DNA of 13,478 nt from assembly GCA_043747685.1 (NCBI GenBank), contig JAYTOR010000029.1:1-13478 (forward strand). The letters run 5' to 3'. Each line of letters begins with the position of its first letter. The stretch's first letter is position 1. The stretch comes from JANXUF01 sp043747685 (GTDB taxonomy: Bacteria; Actinomycetota; Acidimicrobiia; Acidimicrobiales; Ilumatobacteraceae). The position numbers and the translations under genes are program-made. Positions 7,359 to 12,489 of this stretch are shown here, piece by piece. The notes under the pieces are model-generated. The model saw only the letters and a list, made by a program, of their open reading frames with translations, was not told the DNA's origin and searched no databases.

Positions 7359-9369
7359 CGTCTTTGATCTCCTTGCGGAGATCGCGAATCTCGTCGCGCA
7401 AACGGGCTGCGTATTCGAACTTGAGGGCGGCAGACGCTTCGTTCATCTCCTCCTCGAGGGTGAGGATCAGACGGGCGAGTTCCTGCTGCGGCAACGTCTT
7501 GAGCTCACGCTGCACCTTGTCGCGCTCACGATTGCGGCGCATTCCCTTGCCAGGCATCGGCGAGCTGTCGTCCGGGCGCAGGAGGGAGAGGATGTCTCCG
7601 ACGGCCTTGATGATCGTTTTCGGGTTGATACCGTTCTCGGTGTTGTAGATGATCTGCTTGGCGCGGCGACGTTGGGTTTCGTCGATCGCCCGGGTCATCG
7701 AGTTGGTCATCTTGTCGGCGTACATGATCACCTGACCGTCGACGTTACGGGCGGCACGGCCAATTGTCTGAACGAGCGCCGTTTCACTGCGTAGGAAACC
7801 TTCCTTGTCGGCGTCGAGGATCGCCACCAGCGAGACCTCCGGGAGGTCGAGACCTTCACGGAGCAGGTTGATGCCGACGAGCACGTCGAACTCACCGAGG
7901 CGCAGCGACCGGAGGATCTCGATGCGTTGGATCGTGTCGATGTTCGAGTGCAGATAGCGGACCCTGAGTCCCTGTTCGAGCAGGTATTCGGTCAGGTCTT
8001 CTGCCATCTTCTTGGTCAGCGTGGTGACGAGCGAACGGTCGCCCTTTTCGATGCGCATCTTGATCTGTTCGATGAGGTCGTCGATCTGCCCCTTCGTCGG
8101 TTTGACGATGACCTCTGGGTCGATGAGGCCGGTCGGCCTGACGATCTGTTCGACGACCTTCGTGGATTGCGCCAGCTCGTATTTGCTCGGTGTCGCCGAG
8201 AGGAAGACGCACTGGTTGATGCGACCCATGACCTCCTCGAATCGCAGCGGGCGATTGTCACGCGCACTCGGCAGGCGGAAGCCGAACTCGACGAGTTGAT
8301 CCTTACGGCTGCGGTCACCCTCGTATTGGCCGTGCAACTGTGGAACCGTGACGTGGCTCTCGTCGATGACGATGAGGAAATCCTTGGGGAAGTAGTCGAG
8401 CAGCGTGAACGGCGGTTCACCGGAGCTGCGGCCGTCGATGTGCATCGAGTAGTTCTCGATGCCGTTGCAGTAGCCGACCTCCTGCATCATTTCGAGGTCG
8501 TACTGCGTGCGCATCCGCAAGCGTTGTGCTTCGAGCAGCTTGCCCTCTTTTTCGAAGTAGGCGAGCCGTTCCTGCAGTTCCGCCTCGATGCCGACGACAG
8601 CGCGGCGCATGCGTTCGTCGCCGGCGACGTAGTGGGTCGCCGGAAAGACGAGGACTTCCGACAGGTCGCTCAGCTGCTCGCCGGTCAGCGGATCGATCAT
8701 CGTCAGGCGGTCGACGGTGTCGCCGAACATCTCGACGCGCAGCACCGATTCCTCATACGACGGATGGATCTCGATGGTGTCACCGCGCACGCGGAACTTG
8801 CCGCGACCCAGCGTCATGTCGTTGCGGTCGAACTGCAGATCGACGAGCCGCCGCAGGATCGAACGCTGGTCGTAGTCGACACCCGTGTGCAGTTCCAGCA
8901 GGTTGCCGCGGTACTCCTCCGGGTTGCCCATGCCATAGATACAGCTGACGGAGGCAACGACGATCGTGTCCCGCCTGGTCAGCAGCGCAGCCGTCGACGA
9001 GTGACGCAGACGGTCGATTTCCTCGTTGATCGAGGAGTCCTTCTCGATATAGGTGTCGCTCGAGGCGATATACGCCTCCGGCTGGTAGTAGTCGTAGTAG
9101 CTGACGAAGTATTCGACACGGTTCGCCGGGAAGAACTCGCGCATCTCCTGGGCGAGTTGCGCCGCCAGGCTCTTGTTCGGGGCGAGGATCAGCGTTGGTT
9201 TCTGGGTGTTCTGGATCGTCCAGGCGATCGTCGCACTCTTGCCTGATCCCGTGATGCCGAGCAGCGTCTGGAAACGCTCACCAGCGTTGATGCCCTCGGT
9301 CAGGGCGGCGATGGCTGCGGGCTGATCGCCGGCAGGATCGAAGTTTGAGACGACCTTGAGATCGGGCAC
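7351..9369 (-). CDS. uvrB: UvrB, excinuclease ABC subunit B
   Basis: UvrB is the helicase-like subunit of nucleotide excision repair. UvrA hands it damaged DNA, and it then recruits UvrC for incision. At 672 aa it is full length. Visible motifs are Walker A GITGSGKS (38-45), the beta-hairpin region YYDYYQPEAY (91-100), SVSCIYG (140-146), the DEAD-like motif IDESHV (335-340), SATPSKYEL (391-399), TTLTKKMAEDLTEYL (449-463), GINLLREGLDLPEVS (499-513), and QTIGRAARN (534-542). The last 40 residues (about 630-668) are a UVR coiled-coil motif that contacts UvrC. Walker A ends GKSAT, as in mycobacterial UvrB, rather than the common GKT. The start is GTG at 9369: an in-frame TAG at 9379-9381 leaves no earlier start. 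It has no good Shine-Dalgarno, but a TAGGCT hexamer ends 6 nt upstream. A LexA box precedes it. Confidence 0.98.
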   Translation of the reverse strand: MPDLKVVSNFDPAGDQPAAIAALTEGINAGERFQTLLGITGSGKSATIAWTIQNTQKPTLILAPNKSLAAQLAQEMREFFPANRVEYFVSYYDYYQPEAYIASSDTYIEKDSSINEEIDRLRHSSTAALLTRRDTIVVASVSCIYGMGNPEEYRGNLLELHTGVDYDQRSILRRLVDLQFDRNDMTLGRGKFRVRGDTIEIHPSYEESVLRVEMFGDTVDRLTMIDPLTGEQLSDLSEVLVFPATHYVAGDERMRRAVVGIEAELQERLAYFEKEGKLLEAQRLRMRTQYDLEMMQEVGYCNGIENYSMHIDGRSSGEPPFTLLDYFPKDFLIVIDESHVTVPQLHGQYEGDRSRKDQLVEFGFRLPSARDNRPLRFEEVMGRINQCVFLSATPSKYELAQSTKVVEQIVRPTGLIDPEVIVKPTKGQIDDLIEQIKMRIEKGDRSLVTTLTKKMAEDLTEYLLEQGLRVRYLHSNIDTIQRIEILRSLRLGEFDVLVGINLLREGLDLPEVSLVAILDADKEGFLRSETALVQTIGRAARNVDGQVIMYADKMTNSMTRAIDETQRRRAKQIIYNTENGINPKTIIKAVGDILSLLRPDDSSPMPGKGMRRNRERDKVQRELKTLPQQELARLILTLEEEMNEASAALKFEYAARLRDEIRDLRKEIKDAG

Positions 9370-9375
9370 GAATGC

Positions 9376-9381
9376 AGCCTA
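9376..9381 (-). promoter_or_regulatory. uvrB -10 element (leaderless spacing)
   Basis: On the minus strand TAGGCT is followed by GCATTC and then the GTG start of uvrB. It fits TANNNT, and the 6-nt gap predicts that the transcript begins at the GTG. This would explain the lack of a Shine-Dalgarno sequence. Confidence 0.6.
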
Positions 9382-9386
9382 ACGGG

Positions 9387-9402
9387 ACGAACGATCGTTC
9401 GA
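9387..9402 (-). promoter_or_regulatory. LexA (SOS) box of uvrB
   Basis: The minus strand reads TCGAACGATCGTTCGT. It contains a perfect 14-bp palindrome, CGAACGATCGTTCG (9388-9401), with core GAAC-N4-GTTC at 9389-9400. It closely matches the mycobacterial LexA operator TCGAAC-N4-GTTCGA. The core lies about -31 to -20 from the predicted transcription start, almost the same geometry as at uvrA, and uvrB is a known SOS gene. Confidence 0.88.
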
Positions 9403-9445
9403 TATCGGCCAACAAACCGGACATCGTTCCGGCCGTTGACGCCGC

Positions 9446-9491
9446 CCGTGTCACCAAATGTCCACATGAAACGCGACATTCGGTGACACGG
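9446..9491 (-). terminator. Strong inverted repeat after the serine hydrolase gene; probable terminator
   Basis: Two 17-base arms (9446-9462 and 9475-9491) are complementary except at one position (9456/9481) and enclose a 12-base loop. In minus-strand RNA the odd pair is a G-U wobble, so the stem is effectively unbroken; in plus-strand RNA it is an A-C mismatch. That asymmetry and its position, 8 nt after the hydrolase TGA, suggest it ends minus-strand transcription and insulates the uvrB SOS promoter 45 bp further on. There is no U-tract, as is common for actinobacterial hairpin terminators. It could instead be an extragenic palindrome or a protein-binding site. Confidence 0.6.
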
Positions 9492-9499
9492 AACGTCCG

Positions 9500-10894
9500 T
9501 CACGTGTGCACGGTCGTGCCGAAGTACTGGACCCGCAGCGGCTTCGTCGGCGCCAGCTGGAAATCGATGTGCAACTCCACCGCCGGGCCGTGGGCGATGA
9601 CCGTGGCCGAGGCTCCCGATTCGACGATCAAGCGGGCGAACGTGAACGGTCCGTGGTCTGCGCACAATTCCGTTGCCTGGCTGCGGCGTTCGGTCCGTTG
9701 CTCGTCGAGATCGACGCTGTCGGCGAACATCGCGTCTGCTGCCTCGTCGTCCCACCCGTTGATCAGCGCAACCATTTGATGGGCGATTGCGATGAGTCCG
9801 TCGCCCGGAGCGAGCGGTGCAGAGCGCAGAGCGCCGCCGGCGACGAGTGCGTCGAGCACCGACGCCGTCAGCTCCGCCATCGGCGCGTACGTCGAGTTCG
9901 CCAACGCAGCCACACCGATGCCGAGTCGCGGAACCCAGCGCATATTGGAGCCGAATCCCGGCAGGCCGCCGCTGTGCGTCACGACGCTGCCGAGGCCATC
10001 ATGTGGCAACACATTCAGACCGAATCCATAGCCGCCTTGGCGTCCGGCATGGCCGAGCTCGGTCGATGTCGCCTGGTTGAAATACACCCGGGAAACCTGC
10101 TGCATCTCCCGACGAGAGGGCCTCGAGAGCGGAACTGACGATCGACCATCTCCTGGCCGGAACGCACTGCCGAGGAAGTCGACCCATTTCGCCAGATCGT
10201 CGACCGTTGTGAACAGGCCACCCATCGGGGCCATCACCCCGTCGCCGAGCGACGGCTCGACGATCAACTCCTCGTCGTTGCCGTTGCGCTCCCGGTGGCC
10301 GGGAATTGCGCCGGCAGGCTCCGTCCAGGTCGTATTCGTCATTCCCAGCGGCTCCAACAGTCGCTCGGTGATCAGCCGCTGAACGGGCGCCTCGGTGATG
10401 TTGTGCACAACGCGGCCGAGGATCGCGAATCCGAGGTTGGAGTATTCGAACGTCGTTCCTGGCACAGCGGCAAAGACCAGCCCGCCGTCGATGTGGTCGT
10501 CGAGTTCGGCATCGGTCATGTCGAGGTGTCGATCCGCCCAGGCGTCGTCGGTCGCCAGACCGGAACTCATCGTCATCAGGTGACGGACCGTGATCGGCGG
10601 GGAATCGTCGGTCGGCCAGCGGAGCCCGACGAACTCTGGCGCATAGGTGGCAACAGGTTCGTCGAGCGCCATGCGGCCCTCGTCGCGCAATGTCAGCAGC
10701 GCAGCGCAGGTGAAGCTCTTCGTCATCGAGGCGATGCGGTAGACGACGTCCGTCGACTGCCCGAGCACGACCTCGCCGCCGATCACCACGCCCCACGCCA
10801 ATGAAGGCAGACGCAGGCGAAGGGAACATTCCGCAAAGGCCGCCTCGGCGATCGGACGGGCAATGTCGATGTCGAGCGCACAGGTGTCGGTCAC
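9500..10894 (-). CDS. Beta-lactamase-family serine hydrolase (class C / penicillin-binding-like)
   Basis: This 464-aa protein belongs to the beta-lactamase/D-alanyl-D-alanine peptidase/esterase superfamily. The catalytic S-x-x-K is SMTK (56-59) in RIASMTKSFTCAALL. The Y-x-N triad is YSN (151-153), and the K/H-T-G-like box is HSGG (307-310). No signal peptide is visible, so it is probably cytoplasmic and more likely an esterase- or amidase-like enzyme than a resistance determinant; the substrate is unknown. About 100 residues beyond the usual fold (365-464), containing LINGWDDEAADAMFADSVD, may form a small extra domain. The frame is open up to 11038, but that start would overlap the divergent GNAT gene. 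GTG at 10894 fits the family's N-terminus and has CAGTCT ending 6 nt upstream. The gene is transcribed towards uvrB. Confidence 0.9.
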   Translation of the reverse strand: MTDTCALDIDIARPIAEAAFAECSLRLRLPSLAWGVVIGGEVVLGQSTDVVYRIASMTKSFTCAALLTLRDEGRMALDEPVATYAPEFVGLRWPTDDSPPITVRHLMTMSSGLATDDAWADRHLDMTDAELDDHIDGGLVFAAVPGTTFEYSNLGFAILGRVVHNITEAPVQRLITERLLEPLGMTNTTWTEPAGAIPGHRERNGNDEELIVEPSLGDGVMAPMGGLFTTVDDLAKWVDFLGSAFRPGDGRSSVPLSRPSRREMQQVSRVYFNQATSTELGHAGRQGGYGFGLNVLPHDGLGSVVTHSGGLPGFGSNMRWVPRLGIGVAALANSTYAPMAELTASVLDALVAGGALRSAPLAPGDGLIAIAHQMVALINGWDDEAADAMFADSVDLDEQRTERRSQATELCADHGPFTFARLIVESGASATVIAHGPAVELHIDFQLAPTKPLRVQYFGTTVHT

Positions 10895-10900
10895 GATCTC

Positions 10901-10906
10901 AGACTG
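10901..10906 (-). promoter_or_regulatory. Possible -10 element of the serine hydrolase gene
   Basis: On the minus strand CAGTCT is followed by GAGATC and the GTG at 10894. It keeps the A at position 2 and T at position 6 of TANNNT but lacks the first T. The call rests mainly on the spacing being the same as at the other first genes. It lies in the 127-bp divergent region (10895-11021) shared with the GNAT gene. Confidence 0.35.
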
Positions 10907-11009
10907 CCAGAACGCCACCGGAGTGCGATGACGACCTCTCCGGTCGCTCCCACACTCGGTGCACCACTGCGCAACGGATCGAATTCGGCCGGAGCGCACT
11001 CCGACCGGC

Positions 11010-11015
11010 GAGACT
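11010..11015 (+). promoter_or_regulatory. Possible -10 element of the double-GNAT gene
   Basis: GAGACT is followed by TGGCCG and the ATG at 11022. A at position 2 and T at position 6 match TANNNT; the first T is missing. A GGCGAG stretch (11007-11012) could alternatively act as a ribosome binding site 9 nt from the ATG. Confidence 0.3.
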
Positions 11016-11021
11016 TGGCCG

Positions 11022-12044
11022 ATGGACCCGATCCTCACCGACCGCTTGCGACTGCGTCAGTTCGTCTCAGCCGATGCTGAGGTCGTGAGCGCCTACCGTT
11101 CCGACCCTGCCGTCGTCGAGTACCAGGATTGGAAACTGCCATACCCGGTCGAGCGCGCCGCCGAGTCCATCGCCAAGTATGTCGAGGCCGGTGGGGTGGT
11201 ACCCGGCAAGGGCTACAACCTCGCTGTGGAACGCCGGGATACGGGAGCGCTGATCGGTGACATCTACATCGGTCGCCACCAATCGTTCCCGACTGCCGAG
11301 GTGGGATACACGTTCGCCACCGCCCACCAGGGTCATGGGTACGCGACCGAGGCATTGAACGCCGTCATCGGGTATCTCTTCGAAGAACTCGGCCTCATGC
11401 GATTGGATGCCTCACTCGACCCGCGCAACGTCGCCTCGGAAATGCTGCTCGAACGCGTCGGTTTCCTCTACGAAGGCACCAAGGACGAGTCGTTCTTCAA
11501 CGATCCCGAATGGTCGGACGACGGAATTTACGGCATGCGCCGCGTCGACTGGGAGGCGTGGCGGTCGCGCCCTCGCCATCGACCGCAGACCGTTCGTCTC
11601 GTCGAGGTCAGCTGGGACAACCGGCGAGCAGTCGCAGCGATCGAGACGCACCATTCTCAGCGCCGGTTCGTCACTCCGGTGCTGAATTCGCTCGCTGATG
11701 CGATGGTGCCACCGGCATCAGATGGCGTGCCAGCGGTTCCATGGTTCCGGGCAATCGAGGCCGATGGCGAATTGGTCGGCTTCGTGATGCTCGCCCGCAC
11801 TACCACATCGTGGCCGACCACGATCTTGTGGCGTTTTCTGATCAGCCGCCTGCACCAACGGCGCGGAATCGGTTCTATCGTGCTCGATCAGGTCTGCGAA
11901 ATGCTGCGTTCCGAAGGCGAAACCGTTATGCAGGTCCATTACGCACGCGGTCGCGGCACCCCTGCGCCGCTGTATCTGGGTTATGGATTCGTCCCCACCG
12001 GCGAGATCGCCGGCGAAGAGATCGTCGCTGAGCTCCAGCTCTGA
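11022..12044 (+). CDS. Tandem GNAT N-acetyltransferase (RimJ/RimL-like + spermidine-acetyltransferase-like)
   Basis: This 340-aa protein has two GNAT domains in one chain. Residues 1-180 resemble the RimJ/RimL type: LTDRLRLRQF at 5-14, an acetyl-CoA loop QGHGYA (103-108), then RLDASLDPRNVASEMLLERV up to GF (127-148). Residues 190-340 resemble the BltD/spermidine-acetyltransferase type: VRLVEVSWDNRRAVAAIE (191-208), QRRFVTP (213-219), GELVGFVML (249-257), an acetyl-CoA loop QRRGIG (279-284), and the closing YLGYGFVPTGEIAGEEIVAE. Both acetyl-CoA motifs look intact, so both domains may be active. Substrates are unknown; small amines, an antibiotic or a protein N-terminus are all possible. Upstream in-frame codons from 10959 are open, but ATG 11022 begins where RimL-type domains begin. 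Divergent from the serine hydrolase. Confidence 0.88.
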   Translation: MDPILTDRLRLRQFVSADAEVVSAYRSDPAVVEYQDWKLPYPVERAAESIAKYVEAGGVVPGKGYNLAVERRDTGALIGDIYIGRHQSFPTAEVGYTFATAHQGHGYATEALNAVIGYLFEELGLMRLDASLDPRNVASEMLLERVGFLYEGTKDESFFNDPEWSDDGIYGMRRVDWEAWRSRPRHRPQTVRLVEVSWDNRRAVAAIETHHSQRRFVTPVLNSLADAMVPPASDGVPAVPWFRAIEADGELVGFVMLARTTTSWPTTILWRFLISRLHQRRGIGSIVLDQVCEMLRSEGETVMQVHYARGRGTPAPLYLGYGFVPTGEIAGEEIVAELQL

Positions 12045-12120
12045 CCGGCTGCGACCCGTCCACTAGCGCGTTTTCCGAGCGTTTGTGCAGAAGAGGCCAC
12101 TGACGTGGCGGTTGTGCACA

Positions 12121-12132
12121 GAAGCATGCTTC
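12121..12132. promoter_or_regulatory. 12-bp perfect palindrome upstream of the DUF2277 gene; possible operator
   Basis: GAAGCATGCTTC reads the same on both strands. It lies 35 bp upstream of the -10 hexamer of the next gene, where a regulator could bind. The surrounding gap (12045-12179) also holds a repeated GCGTTTTCCG (12068-12077 and 12151-12160) and repeated TTGTGCA (12083-12089 and 12112-12118). No regulator is identified. Confidence 0.35.
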
Positions 12133-12167
12133 GTTGGGGCGAAGGGCACAGCGTTTTCCGGTGCGAC

Positions 12168-12173
12168 TACAGT
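12168..12173 (+). promoter_or_regulatory. -10 element of the DUF2277 gene (leaderless spacing)
   Basis: TACAGT is followed by CGCGGT and the ATG at 12180. It is a good TANNNT match and is preceded by GAC, just as at 3087-3095 in front of the MoxR operon. It predicts transcription starting at the ATG, which agrees with the absence of a Shine-Dalgarno sequence. Confidence 0.55.
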
Positions 12174-12179
12174 CGCGGT

Positions 12180-12464
12180 ATGTGCCGAAACATCACACCG
12201 CTACGCGGGCTCGATCCTGTCGCCACGCCTGAGGAAGTCGAAGCCGCGGCCCGGCAGTACGTGCGCAAGGTCAGCGCCGTCGCCAAGACCTCGCCGGCGA
12301 CGGTCGAGGCGTTCGAGCGAGCGGTCGCCGAGATCACCAAGTCGACTGCCGCCCTCCTTGCTGCGCTTCCACCCCGTCAGAATCCACCGCCGACGCTTCC
12401 ACCACTCAGACGCATTGCGATTCGTAAGGCTCAGCAGTTCGCGGAGGCGGCCACGGCGGCTTGA
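12180..12464 (+). CDS. DUF2277 family protein (function unknown)
   Basis: This 94-aa protein begins MCRNITPLRGLDP and continues ATPEEVEAAARQYVRKVSAV (15-34) and EAFERAVAEIT (43-53). That matches the start and helices of the small DUF2277 family, which has no known role. The C-terminal part (64-94) is Pro-rich and then basic, and less conserved. The open frame extends upstream to a GTG at 12105, but the family starts at MCRNI, and a -10 hexamer ends 6 nt before this ATG. It converges on the mycothiol dehydrogenase gene with only 12 nt between the two stop codons. Confidence 0.85.
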   Translation: MCRNITPLRGLDPVATPEEVEAAARQYVRKVSAVAKTSPATVEAFERAVAEITKSTAALLAALPPRQNPPPTLPPLRRIAIRKAQQFAEAATAA

Positions 12465-12489
12465 GCCGTGCGTCGTCTAGAAGACGACG
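12452..12489. terminator. Pair of hairpins at the convergent stop codons; possible two-way terminator
   Basis: The first hairpin is CACGGC (12452-12457) with GCCGTG (12465-12470), a 6-bp stem and 7-nt loop spanning the DUF2277 stop. The second is CGTCGTCT (12471-12478) with AGACGACG (12482-12489), an 8-bp stem and 3-nt loop spanning the dehydrogenase stop. Each lies just downstream of the opposite gene, so together they could end transcription from both sides. Neither is followed by a T-tract. Confidence 0.4.

Noticed and set aside
8407..8418. A third GAAC-N4-GTTC match (flanked TGAAC/GTTCA)
   Set aside because: It lies deep inside the uvrB coding region with no promoter nearby. An 8-base match of this kind can occur by chance.
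7927..9246. A 439-codon open frame on the plus strand inside uvrB
   Set aside because: Same reason: antisense shadow of the conserved uvrB gene, with no recognisable domain and no promoter or ribosome binding site.
10895..11038. Longer N-termini for the serine hydrolase (to 11038) and the double-GNAT protein (from 10959)
   Set aside because: The two extensions would overlap each other on opposite strands, have no family similarity and would remove the shared promoter region.
12096..12109. Hairpin GCCAC-tgac-GTGGC after the double-GNAT gene as a terminator
   Set aside because: Only a 5-bp stem, about 50 nt past the stop and without a T-tract; too weak to call.
12105..12179. Extended start (GTG 12105) for the DUF2277 gene
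   Set aside because: DUF2277 proteins begin MCRNI, and a -10 hexamer lies inside this stretch, so it is more likely upstream DNA.
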